Part shown: positions 53,438-61,707 of the stretch, in pieces | Layout of the letters: every line of letters starts with the position of its first letter | Position numbering within the stretch: the stretch's first letter is position 1 | NCBI RefSeq assembly: GCF_000017265.1 | Contig: NC_011144.1 | Span: 2,396,001 to 2,460,000 of the forward strand | Source of the DNA: Phenylobacterium zucineum HLK1 | GTDB lineage: Bacteria; Pseudomonadota; Alphaproteobacteria; Caulobacterales; Caulobacteraceae | Direction of reading: 5' to 3' | DNA length: 64,000 nt | Program-made: the position numbers and the translations under genes | Notes under the pieces: model-generated | The model's database searches: none | Told to the model about the DNA's origin: nothing | What the model saw: only the letters and a program-made list of their open reading frames with translations

Positions 53438-53515
53438 ATGACGACGGAATTGGCCGTGTTCGGCCGGGCTGCTGTGGCCCGGCGGGCCCTCACCGTCGCA
53501 GTGGGGGAAACATGA
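53438..53515 (+). CDS. Possible 25-residue leader peptide coupled to the receptor gene
   Basis: ATG at 53438 opens MTTELAVFGRAAVARRALTV and five more residues, then stops with TGA overlapping the receptor ATG (ATGA). It could couple receptor translation to a leader, or be chance in GC-rich DNA. Confidence 0.25.
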   Translation: MTTELAVFGRAAVARRALTVAVGET

Positions 53516-56500
53516 TCCAGGCGAAAATGGCCGGGCGCGGCCGGCGCCGGGCGCTGCTGGGCGCGGCGATGGCGGCGCTGCTGGCGGGCGCCGCCCAGGC
53601 GCAGACGCTGCATGCGGTGGACATTCCGGCGGGGCCGCTGGACGCCGCCCTGCTGGCGCTCGGCCAGCAGACCGGCGAGCAGCTGTTCTTCCGGCGCGAC
53701 GTGGTCGCCGGGCGGCAGGCGCCGGCGCTGCGCGGCCGCTACACCCCGGAGGCGGCGCTGGCGCAGCTGCTGGGCGACGGCGAGCTGGCGGCCCGGCGAA
53801 CCGGCCCCGGCGTGCTGGTGGTGCAGCGGCGCGGCGAGGCGCCGGCGGAGCCCGGCGCGGAGGCGTCCCGCCCTTTCGGCCACGGTGAGGGGGACGCCGA
53901 CGCCTTGGGGTGGGATTCGAGATCGGCCGGGATGCTGGCTACCGCGCCGCCCGCGCCGACGGCTCCCACCACCGTCGAGGAATTGCAGGTCACCGGCAGT
54001 CACATCCGCGGGGGACGGAGCCCCTCGCCCTTGATCGTGGCCACGCGCGCCGACCTGGAGCGGACCGGCCAGACGACCATCGCCCAGGCGCTGCGCAGCC
54101 TGCCGCAGAACTTCGGCGGCGGGGCGGCGGAGGGAACGGCGCTGACCGGTGCGGACCGCTCCGGCAAGAACGGCGCCTTCAGCACCGGCATCAACCTGCG
54201 AGGCCTGGGCTCGGGCGCCACCCTGGTGCTGGTGAACGGCCGCCGCATCGCCGGCTCCGGGGCGTTCGGGGACTTCGCCGACGTCTCCAGCATCCCCACG
54301 GCCGCCGTGGAGCGGGTCGAGGTGCTGCTCGACGGCGCCTCCGCCCTCTACGGCTCGGACGCGGTGGGCGGGGTGGTGAACATCATCCTGCGCCGACGTT
54401 TCGACGGCGGCGAGCTGCGCCTGCTGGGCGGCGCCGCGACACGGGGCGAGCCGGCCGAAGGCCAGGCCTCCATCGTCGCCGGGCGCCGTTGGGCCGGCGG
54501 GGGCGCCCTGTTCGCCTACGAGCTCCAGCGGCGGGACGACCTGCCCGCCGCCGACCGACCGTTCAGCGCCTCGGCGGACCTGCGCCGCTTCGGCGGCGCC
54601 GACCAGCGGCAGGCGAACAGCTTCCCGGGCAACATCCTGCGCACCGACCCGGCGACGGGGATCACGGGGCCGGGCTGGGCGATCCCCGCCGGCCAGGACG
54701 GCGTCGGGCTCAGCGCCGCCGACTTCCAGGCCGGAACCGCCAACCGCGGCGAGCCCCGGCAGGGCAGCGACCTGCTGCCCCGCCAGACGCTCAACGCCGT
54801 CTACCTGGCCCTCGACCAAGACCTCGGGGAACGCGTCGGGCTCACCGCCGACGCCCGCTACAGCGTGCGGCGCTTCAAGACCCAGGCGCTGCCCGGCACC
54901 GCCAGCTTCACCGTCAATCGCAACAATCCGTACTTCGTCTCCCCAACCGGCGCGGCGAGCCATGCGATCGGCTATTCCTTCGTGGGGGACCTGCCCAACC
55001 CGGTGATCTCCGGCGCCGTCGACACCCTGGCGCTGACCGGCGGGGCCGACGTCCGGCTGCCCGCCGGCTGGCGGGCCGACCTGCACGCCGCCTACGCCCA
55101 GGAGATCGACGAGGCGCGCACCACCGGGATCGTCAACAGCGCCCTGCTGAGCGAGGCGCTGGGAACCGCGGCCGACCGGCCCCAGACCGCCTTCAGCACC
55201 GCCCGCGACGGCTTCTTCAACCCGTTCGTCGGGACGGCGGGCGCCAACAATCCGGCGGTGCTCGCCTTCGTCGGCTCGGGCTTCACGACCAGCCGGAGCC
55301 GCAGCGCCGTGACATCCGGCGGACTGCAGCTGGACGGTCCCCTGTGGGCGCTGCCCGGCGGTCCGCTCAAGGTCGCCCTGGGCGCCCAGGCCCGCCGGGA
55401 GACCCTGGAGCGCAGCGGGCACAACTACGCCAACTCGGTGGCGCCGACTCCGACCACCCCGGTGGACGTGGCGCGGACGGTGCTCGCCGGCTTCGTCGAG
55501 GCCCGCGCCCCGCTCGTGGGACCCGCCAACCGGCGGCCGGGGCTGGAGAGCCTCGAACTCTCCGGCTCCGTGCGGATGGAGCGCTACTCCGACGTCGGGA
55601 CCACGACCAATCCGCGCCTGGGCCTCATCTGGGAGGTCCTGCCGGGGCTCGCCCTGCGCGCGACCTACGGGCGCTCCTTCCGGGCGCCGGCGCTGCGGGA
55701 GGTGCGCGACCCGATCTCCTACAGCCCCTCCCTGCTGCCGTTCGGCGGCGGGCGGGTGCTCAGCCTGATCCTCAATGGCGGCAACCCCGACCTCGCCCCC
55801 GAGACGGCGGAGTCCTGGACCGCCACCCTCGACCTGGCGCCGCCCAGCTGGCCGGTGTCGCTGCACGCGACGCTGTTCGACGTGCGGTTCGACGACCGCA
55901 TCGAACGGCCCGTGCAGCAGAGCTTCACGACGGCGCTGAGCGATCCGACCCTGGCGCCGTTCGTGGATCGCATCGCGCCGGGGCTCGATGAGGCCGACCT
56001 CGCCCGCATCAACGCCCTGATCAACAGCCCGCTCTATTCGAGCGTGAACGGCGTCTTCCCGGGCGAGCAGTACGGGGCCATCGTCGACAACCGATATGTG
56101 AACACCGGCGGCCTGCATGTCCGCGGCCTGGATCTGTCGGCGAACGGCCGCTTCGACGTCGGGCGCGATACGCTGAGCCTCGCCGCCAGCGGGACCTACA
56201 TGCTCGATCACGAGCAGCAGGTGACCCCGGCCGCACCGGTCGTCGAACAGCGGGGCGTCGTCGGCTTCCCCGTCCGCTTCCGGGGTCGGGCGACGGCGGA
56301 CTGGACGCGGGGCGACGTCACCGTGGGCGCGGCCCTCAACCACGTCGCCGGATACCGCGACGGCCTCGGCGCGCGGATCGGCGATCAGACCACTGTCGAC
56401 CTGCAGCTGCGCTGGGAGCCCGCCTCCGGCGTCCTGAAGGACACGGCGGCGAGCCTGACAGTGCGGAACCTCTTCGACGCCGACCCGCCGTTCTACGACA

Positions 56501-56583
56501 ATCCCTCCGGCCTGGCCTACGACCCGGCGAACGCCGATCCCGTCGGCCGCTATGTCGTGCTGCAGCTCTCCCGCCGCTGGTAG
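53512..56583 (+). CDS. TonB-dependent transducing receptor with STN domain, probable lasso peptide receptor
   Basis: 1023 residues. Signal peptide (about 1-31, LLAGAAQAQ), then an STN domain (about 35-105: AGPLDAALLALGQQTGEQLFF...QLLGDGELAARRTGPGVLVV). A TonB-box-like TTVEELQVTGSHI precedes the plug, which has AVERVEVLLDGASALYGSDAVGGVVNIILRRRF. The barrel ends YVVLQLSRRW with the terminal aromatic. The STN domain means it signals to FecR. Its position between FecR and the isopeptidase gene suggests that it imports the lasso peptide, as in astexin-type loci. A GGGGGAA site precedes the ATG. Confidence 0.92.
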   Translation: MIQAKMAGRGRRRALLGAAMAALLAGAAQAQTLHAVDIPAGPLDAALLALGQQTGEQLFFRRDVVAGRQAPALRGRYTPEAALAQLLGDGELAARRTGPGVLVVQRRGEAPAEPGAEASRPFGHGEGDADALGWDSRSAGMLATAPPAPTAPTTVEELQVTGSHIRGGRSPSPLIVATRADLERTGQTTIAQALRSLPQNFGGGAAEGTALTGADRSGKNGAFSTGINLRGLGSGATLVLVNGRRIAGSGAFGDFADVSSIPTAAVERVEVLLDGASALYGSDAVGGVVNIILRRRFDGGELRLLGGAATRGEPAEGQASIVAGRRWAGGGALFAYELQRRDDLPAADRPFSASADLRRFGGADQRQANSFPGNILRTDPATGITGPGWAIPAGQDGVGLSAADFQAGTANRGEPRQGSDLLPRQTLNAVYLALDQDLGERVGLTADARYSVRRFKTQALPGTASFTVNRNNPYFVSPTGAASHAIGYSFVGDLPNPVISGAVDTLALTGGADVRLPAGWRADLHAAYAQEIDEARTTGIVNSALLSEALGTAADRPQTAFSTARDGFFNPFVGTAGANNPAVLAFVGSGFTTSRSRSAVTSGGLQLDGPLWALPGGPLKVALGAQARRETLERSGHNYANSVAPTPTTPVDVARTVLAGFVEARAPLVGPANRRPGLESLELSGSVRMERYSDVGTTTNPRLGLIWEVLPGLALRATYGRSFRAPALREVRDPISYSPSLLPFGGGRVLSLILNGGNPDLAPETAESWTATLDLAPPSWPVSLHATLFDVRFDDRIERPVQQSFTTALSDPTLAPFVDRIAPGLDEADLARINALINSPLYSSVNGVFPGEQYGAIVDNRYVNTGGLHVRGLDLSANGRFDVGRDTLSLAASGTYMLDHEQQVTPAAPVVEQRGVVGFPVRFRGRATADWTRGDVTVGAALNHVAGYRDGLGARIGDQTTVDLQLRWEPASGVLKDTAASLTVRNLFDADPPFYDNPSGLAYDPANADPVGRYVVLQLSRRW

Positions 56584-56588
56584 CCTCC

Positions 56589-59108
56589 ATGCTGAGACGC
56601 ATGCTGCGCGCGGCGCTCGCCGCAGGCCTGGCCCTCTGCGCCGGCGCCGCGGCGGCGCGGCCGTTCACGGTCGAGGATCTCCTGGCGCAGGAATCGTTCG
56701 GCGCCGCCGCCTTCGATCCCACGGGGCGCTGGCTGGTGTTCGAGCAGCGGGACCCCTACCGCAGCGCGGACCGCTTCGACCTCGACAAGCGGACGAGCCA
56801 GAGCCTCGGTCGGCTGCGCATTGTCGATCTCGCGGCCGCCGACGCGCCCCCGCGGTCGCCGTCCGGCGATCCTCGCGGGCTGGCGCTCGGCGCCTTCGCC
56901 CCCGGCGGGGCGCACGCGGCGGTCTACCGGCTGGACGGCCGTGCGTGGCGGCTCGGAATCCTGACACTCGCCACCGGCGAGGTCCGCTGGCTGGACCTGA
57001 CGCCGGAAGCCGACGCGCGGGGTCCCGTCCTGGCCTGGCTGTCCGACGCGGCGTTCCTGGTGATCGTCCGCTCCGACGGAGAGCCGCCCCGCCCGATCCG
57101 CTCCGTCGGCGTGCGCGCGGCCCGCCTGCCGAGCGCCTGGGCGGCGACCGCCTCGGGGGCCGGCGCCCACACCGTGCTCGGCAGCGGCCGGCACCTCGGC
57201 GTCCGGGCGCGCGCCGCCCCGCGCCTATTGCTGGCCATCGACGCGAGGACCGGCTCCGCGCGCAGCCTCGCCGAGGGCGAGTTCTTCGCCCTGGCGCTCG
57301 CGCCGGACCGCCGGCGGGTGGCGCTGCTCGCCTCCGGCGAGGACCTGGCGTTGCGCGCGGACCGTCCGGCGCGAGGTCCCGCCGGGAACGAGACGGAGGC
57401 GACGCATCTCACCCTGCTGGATCTCGCCACGGGGCGGACCCTGCGGCCGTGCCCGGACTGCGATCTGCTGCCTCAGCTGCTCGCCTGGTCCCCGGACAGC
57501 CGCGCCCTGCTGGCGGTGGCCCGCGGCGCCGACGGCCTCTGGACGAGCGGGCGGCTGCAGCGGATCGACGCGCGGACCGGGGCCGTCGCGCCCGCATGTC
57601 CGGGGGTCGCCCCCACCTTCACGCTGAACCCCGCCGCAGCGCAGGCCGGGTGGCTGGGGACGGCCCCTCTGGTGTTCGGCCGGCCCGCGGGATCGGCGGC
57701 GGAGATTCTTCCCGACTGGCGTCTCTGCGGGCCCGCGGGCGGCCGCAGCCTCACGGCCGGGGTTCCCGGACCAGCGGCCGAGGTGGTGGCGGTGGGCCGC
57801 AAGGCCGTCGTCGCCTTGAGCGGCGGCCGCCTCTGGACGGTCGACGGCGCGGGCCGGGCGCGACTCGTCGCGCCGCTTGCGGCGGCCGGACCGGTGCGGC
57901 CGATCCGGCGCGAGAGGGGCCAGGCCCTTCCGGAGGCCGCGATCGTCGCCCAGACCACCGAGGCGGGCCGGAGCCTGTGGCGGGTGTCAGCCGACGCGGT
58001 CGCGCCGCTTGGAAGCCTGCTTGGCGTGGAGGGCGAGATCCTGGCCGCCTCCGCCGAGGCAAGGGCGGTGCTGCGGCGGCGGGCGGAAGTCTCGGGCGTG
58101 GAGCGCCTGGTGCTGGCCCGGGGGGCGGATCGGCGCGAACTCGCTGTGATCAATCGCGCCGTGGCGGACACCGACCCGCCGGAGGTGACGGCGGTTCGCC
58201 ATCGGGGCCTTGGGGGCGAGCCCTTGACCAGCTGGCTGCTGCTTCCCGAACGGCCCGCCGGCTCTCTCCCGCCCCTGCTGATCCGGCCCTATCTCGGCCA
58301 GACGTTCCCGGTTCCGCCACGCGATCCGCCGCTCGAGCGCGGCTTCGTGCAGAACCTGCGCGTGCTCACCGGGCGCGGCTACGCCGTGCTCGTCCCCAGT
58401 CTCCCAGCGCGGGAGGACGGCGAGCCGGCGCAGGGCTTGGCGGAGCGGCTGCTCGAAATCGTCGCGGCCGCGGCGGCCACGCCAGCCGCCGCGGGGCGGT
58501 TCGACCCGGAGCGCCTCGGGCTCGTGGGCTTCAGCAACGGCGGCTACAGCGTGCTCGCCGCGGTCACCCAGTCGACGCGCTTCCACGCGGCGGCGACCTT
58601 CGCAGGGCCCAGCGACATGGCCGCCGCCTGGTCGACCTATGCCGAGGGTCAGGTCCTTCTGCCGGAGGACGGCTATATGACCGCCTGGGCCGCCGGTCTC
58701 ATCGAGCGCACCCAGAACAGCATGTTCGCGCCGCCCTGGCGGGACCCGGCGCGCTACACGCGGAACAGTCCGCTCTACGCCGCCAGTCGCATCGAGACGC
58801 CGGTCCTCCTCTTCCACGGCTCGGAGGACGCCCTGCCCCTCGCCCAGTCGACCGCTGTCTTCTCGGCCCTCTTCAGGCAGGGCAAGGACGCGCAGCTGGT
58901 CGTCTACTGGGGCGAGGGCCACGGGCTCGCCAGCCCGGGCAACGTGCGGGACTACTACGCCAGGCTGTTCACCTTCCTCGATGCGCACCTGAAGACGCCC
59001 GCCCGCGCGGGGCCGGTGACGCGTCGGGAACCCGCCGCCGCCACGCCCGGGCCCACGCCTCCACCGCCGTCGCCCACAGGATCGACGCCGGCCGCTCGCC
59101 CCAGATGA
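56589..59108 (+). CDS. Lasso peptide isopeptidase (S9 prolyl-oligopeptidase-like, AtxE2 type)
   Basis: 839 residues. A signal peptide MLRRMLRAALAAGLALCAGAA ending AAAR places it in the periplasm. An N-terminal beta-propeller-like part (FDPTGRWLVFEQRDPYR to about residue 500) is followed by an alpha/beta hydrolase with GLVGFSNGGYSVLAAV (Ser649), FHGSEDALPL (Asp747) and YWGEGHGLASPG (His778), a complete triad. Lasso isopeptidases cut the ring's isopeptide bond. The last ~35 residues are Pro-rich and lie antisense to the cyclase gene. It follows the receptor gene by 5 bp. The protein is longer than the usual 680-720. Confidence 0.88.
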   Translation: MLRRMLRAALAAGLALCAGAAAARPFTVEDLLAQESFGAAAFDPTGRWLVFEQRDPYRSADRFDLDKRTSQSLGRLRIVDLAAADAPPRSPSGDPRGLALGAFAPGGAHAAVYRLDGRAWRLGILTLATGEVRWLDLTPEADARGPVLAWLSDAAFLVIVRSDGEPPRPIRSVGVRAARLPSAWAATASGAGAHTVLGSGRHLGVRARAAPRLLLAIDARTGSARSLAEGEFFALALAPDRRRVALLASGEDLALRADRPARGPAGNETEATHLTLLDLATGRTLRPCPDCDLLPQLLAWSPDSRALLAVARGADGLWTSGRLQRIDARTGAVAPACPGVAPTFTLNPAAAQAGWLGTAPLVFGRPAGSAAEILPDWRLCGPAGGRSLTAGVPGPAAEVVAVGRKAVVALSGGRLWTVDGAGRARLVAPLAAAGPVRPIRRERGQALPEAAIVAQTTEAGRSLWRVSADAVAPLGSLLGVEGEILAASAEARAVLRRRAEVSGVERLVLARGADRRELAVINRAVADTDPPEVTAVRHRGLGGEPLTSWLLLPERPAGSLPPLLIRPYLGQTFPVPPRDPPLERGFVQNLRVLTGRGYAVLVPSLPAREDGEPAQGLAERLLEIVAAAAATPAAAGRFDPERLGLVGFSNGGYSVLAAVTQSTRFHAAATFAGPSDMAAAWSTYAEGQVLLPEDGYMTAWAAGLIERTQNSMFAPPWRDPARYTRNSPLYAASRIETPVLLFHGSEDALPLAQSTAVFSALFRQGKDAQLVVYWGEGHGLASPGNVRDYYARLFTFLDAHLKTPARAGPVTRREPAAATPGPTPPPPSPTGSTPAARPR

Positions 59109-60783
59109 GGCGCTCGCTGGCGAGCGCATGCTCGAGGGCCGGGCGGTCGAGGACACCCGCCGCGCAGAGCGTCCCCTCCAGCAGGTAGGGGCGGAGCAGG
59201 TCGAGGTTGCGCGCGACGACGTGCGCGTAGTGCACGGTGTGGTCGCCCTTGCCACGGCGGGCGACCACCTCCGGCGGCAGGCGGCCGGCGAAGGCCCGGC
59301 GCGCCAGCGGACGGTCGTAGCCCTCCCCGGCGAGCTCATAGCTCGGGATGGAGAGGCAGAGCTCCATCACCGGCTGCGAGAACAGCGGAAAGAGCATGTC
59401 GGCCGCTGCACGCCGGCGGCTGTCGGCCTGATGCAGATGCAGCGTGGACAGGGCGAGGATCTGGAGGCGCTTGCCGGGAGGCGCGTCGGCCGCCTCCGCC
59501 GCGCGGACCCACGGGTGCGCGCCCACGTCCGGCGCGTCCACGACATAGGGCGAGACCCGTCCAGCGGGCGACGCGAGGTCGCGTCGCCTCGCTCTCGCCA
59601 GGACGCCCCACACGGAGCGCCGGGTGCGGCGGGCGACATTCGCCAGGAGGGGCGAGCGGAAGGCGCGTGGGCCGAGGTCGCGCAGGGCGTCGGCGAAGAT
59701 CGCCTCGCTCGGCATCTGGTAGAAGGCCGCGTCGCCCCCCTCCCCCGAGACGATCGCCGTCGCCCCGAGCCGTCGGACGACATCCAGCTCCGCCCGGTCG
59801 CGGTCCGGTTCGATGGCCGCCATGGTCGGCCAGACGTCCAGGGCGAGCTCCTCGATCTCCTCGAGGTCGAGCGGCCGCGCCCGACGCGCGAACGTCTGCA
59901 GCTCGCCCCCGGCCCGACGGGCCACCGCCGCCGCGTAGGTGCGTTCGTCCGCCTCCCGCTCGGCGCCGACACAGTTGAGCCAAGCCGCCACCCGCCCGGC
60001 CTCCCCCGTGGCGGCGATCGCCGTCGCGACGATGGCCGAGTCCAGGCCGCCCGAGACCTCCACCACAACCCGGTCGTGGGACCCGACCAAGCCGCTGACG
60101 GCGCGGTCCACGCGCCGGACCAGCGCCTCGGCCGGGGTCGGATTCCGTCTATCCCGGGAGACGAAGTCGGCGGGCGTCCAGATCGTCGTCGGCGAGACGC
60201 CGGGGACGTGCAACCAGGCGATCTGGCCGGGACAGGCCCCCTGGATTCCGTCCAACAACGGCAGGTCGCTGGCCGCGCTCGGCGCCGCGGTGAAGCGCCG
60301 GACGCGCTCCCAGTCGATCGCCAGGCGGGGCGGCGACACGGCGGCCGGCGTGCGCACGGGATCCGAGGCGATGACCACCTCCCCTGTGCGAAGGGTCCAG
60401 GCGTAGGCTCCGAGCTGGCCGCCGGGGTCCCGGAACAGCCCCGCCCCGCCCCGGGGATCGAGCAGGATCACGGCGTAGGCGCCCCAGCCGACGGCGCAGA
60501 GGTGGCGCGCCGCCCGCACCGGGTCCTCCCAAGCCACCGAGGGGTCCTCGCAGGGATGGGTCGGGCCGCCCGTGGACGACAGCAGATCGCCGAGGACGAC
60601 ACCCCCGCCCCTGGGGAGCACACGCACCGGCAGCGCGCCGCTCCGGTCCGTCCAGACGGTGAGCCTTGGCAGGCGCGCCACGCACCGCCAGGCGGCCGAG
60701 CCCTCGATCGCCGCCAGGACCTGCGTCGACGGCTCCTGGACGGCGGGCGGCCGCCACATGGCGAGGAAGCCGGTCCGGCGCAC
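58969..60783 (-). CDS. Lasso peptide cyclase (C protein, asparagine-synthetase-like)
   Basis: 604 residues. The N-terminal glutaminase-like domain is degenerate (no Cys2), and the synthetase domain has the ATP PPi-loop VVVEVSGGLDSAIVATA (SGGLDS at 244-249) plus ALDVWPTMAAIEPDRDRAEL. Lasso cyclases adenylate the ring Asp/Glu and join it to the core N-terminus. It starts with a GTG one base after the B stop; an ATG at 60759 is an alternative. The last 46 codons overlap, antisense, the end of the isopeptidase gene. The order A-B-C on the minus strand is canonical. Confidence 0.92.
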   Translation of the reverse strand: MRRTGFLAMWRPPAVQEPSTQVLAAIEGSAAWRCVARLPRLTVWTDRSGALPVRVLPRGGGVVLGDLLSSTGGPTHPCEDPSVAWEDPVRAARHLCAVGWGAYAVILLDPRGGAGLFRDPGGQLGAYAWTLRTGEVVIASDPVRTPAAVSPPRLAIDWERVRRFTAAPSAASDLPLLDGIQGACPGQIAWLHVPGVSPTTIWTPADFVSRDRRNPTPAEALVRRVDRAVSGLVGSHDRVVVEVSGGLDSAIVATAIAATGEAGRVAAWLNCVGAEREADERTYAAAVARRAGGELQTFARRARPLDLEEIEELALDVWPTMAAIEPDRDRAELDVVRRLGATAIVSGEGGDAAFYQMPSEAIFADALRDLGPRAFRSPLLANVARRTRRSVWGVLARARRRDLASPAGRVSPYVVDAPDVGAHPWVRAAEAADAPPGKRLQILALSTLHLHQADSRRRAAADMLFPLFSQPVMELCLSIPSYELAGEGYDRPLARRAFAGRLPPEVVARRGKGDHTVHYAHVVARNLDLLRPYLLEGTLCAAGVLDRPALEHALASERLIWGERPASILWATAVEAWARAWRRRVPDASPAPRGRASSGAHRGR

Positions 60784-60784
60784 G

Positions 60785-61447
60785 TCAGGTCACCAGGATC
60801 GGCTCGAACGCCTGGAGGCGTTCCGGGACGTCGTCGAGCGCGACGTCGCCCCATTGCAGCCAGCAGTGCGCGCGGAAGGGCCAGGTCGCCACCCCGAAGA
60901 CCCACTGGGCGTCATGGCCGTGCCGGCGCAACCAGCGCCGCAGGACGAAGGACCTCACGAGGCACTTTCCGGGTATGGGGGCATAGGGAATCCAGCCGTG
61001 GAAGTCGGCGACCAGGCGCGTCAGGTCCTCCGACGGCGGGCGATCGGGAGGTGGCGGCGCGGGGCCGGCGGCGGCGAGGATCTCGGCGAAGCTCCGGCCG
61101 CGGTAGCGCCGCAGCACGTCCACGGTGACCGCGAGCACCTCGGCCGCATGCCGCGCCCGGGCCGGCGGCGGCGAATGGGGCAGCAGCGTCGTGCGCACGC
61201 GGGGCGCCGCTGCACGCGCTGCGGGCGCCGCGTCGCGATGGCCGAGCCAGCCGGCCATCCGCATCTGGTCGGCCACACTGGGGTCGCGGACGACAAGCGC
61301 GCCGTTCGCGCGCAGTTCCACGGCGCCGCCGGCGCCCGGCAGGCAGCTGTAGGCGTCCGCGCCGATGTCGAGGAACACGAGGTCCTCGCCGACGAGCGCG
61401 GCGTGCACATCGGATCGCAGGCGGAGGCGATGGCGCGGCGCGGTCAT
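60785..61447 (-). CDS. Lasso peptide maturation B protein (fused RRE + transglutaminase-like protease)
   Basis: 220 residues. The N-terminal ~85 residues are a PqqD-like RiPP recognition element (RLRLRSDVHAALVGEDLVFLDIGADAYSCLPG) that binds the leader. The C-terminal protease has Cys162 in PIPGKCLVRSFVLRRWL, His194 in FRAHCWLQWGDV and the Asp in VALDD. The fused form is typical of proteobacterial lasso loci. It removes the leader and hands the core to the cyclase. It starts 41 bp after the precursor stop. Confidence 0.92.
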   Translation of the reverse strand: MTAPRHRLRLRSDVHAALVGEDLVFLDIGADAYSCLPGAGGAVELRANGALVVRDPSVADQMRMAGWLGHRDAAPAARAAAPRVRTTLLPHSPPPARARHAAEVLAVTVDVLRRYRGRSFAEILAAAGPAPPPPDRPPSEDLTRLVADFHGWIPYAPIPGKCLVRSFVLRRWLRRHGHDAQWVFGVATWPFRAHCWLQWGDVALDDVPERLQAFEPILVT

Positions 61448-61456
61448 GCGAGAAGC

Positions 61457-61478
61457 CCGCCGCCCCGGAGGGCGGCGG
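61457..61478 (-). terminator. Stem-loop between lasso A and B genes
   Basis: A perfect 9-bp stem CCGCCGCCC / GGGCGGCGG (61457-61465, 61470-61478) with a 4-nt loop in the 41-bp A-B gap. No U-run follows. It likely attenuates or protects the 3' end of the precursor message so that A is made in excess of B and C. Confidence 0.65.
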
Positions 61479-61488
61479 AACCCCTTCG

Positions 61489-61611
61489 TCAGTCGTCGAA
61501 GCCCTCGTCGGGGTTCAGCTCCTGACGGATGCCGACGCCCTGGTTGGTCGAGGCCTTGGCGCCGCCGAGGCAGATGAGCCGCGACACGGGCGGGTGCAGA
61601 CGCGTGTTCAT
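61489..61611 (-). CDS. Lasso peptide precursor (A)
   Basis: 40 residues. The leader is MNTRLHPPVSRLICLGGAKA plus STN or STNQ, with the LI-x-LG motif and a conserved Thr as in astexin-type leaders. The core is GVGIRQELNPDEGFDD or, including the preceding Gln, QGVGIRQELNPDEGFDD. A GGGAGAA ribosome site lies 5 bases before the ATG at 61611; the longer upstream frame has none. With the Gly start the ring acceptor is Glu7, a seven-residue ring; with the Gln start it is Glu8, matching Thr at -2. The acidic tail ends in DD. It is a short gene directly upstream of B and C. Confidence 0.85.
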   Translation of the reverse strand: MNTRLHPPVSRLICLGGAKASTNQGVGIRQELNPDEGFDD

Positions 61612-61671
61612 GTCGGTTCTCCCAGTTTCGTCGCCGGATGACGACCCGGGAATTCCGCGCCGGCGGGAGTC

Positions 61672-61707
61672 TCTATTCAATCTATATCCGCTCTATTGTG
61701 CGTCTAT
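61672..61707. promoter_or_regulatory. Four TCTAT direct repeats in the lasso precursor promoter
   Basis: TCTAT at 61672, 61681, 61692 and 61703, spaced 9, 11 and 11 bp, in the AT-rich 92-bp region upstream of the precursor gene (ATAGA in the gene's direction). The last copy overlaps the GntR stop codon. The spacing suggests a protein binding repeats on one DNA face. Confidence 0.5.

Noticed and set aside
61612-61680. Longer lasso precursor starting at 61680 (63 residues)
   Set aside because: The extension has no ribosome site or leader-like features, while the ATG at 61611 has GGGAGAA at good spacing and gives a typical leader length.
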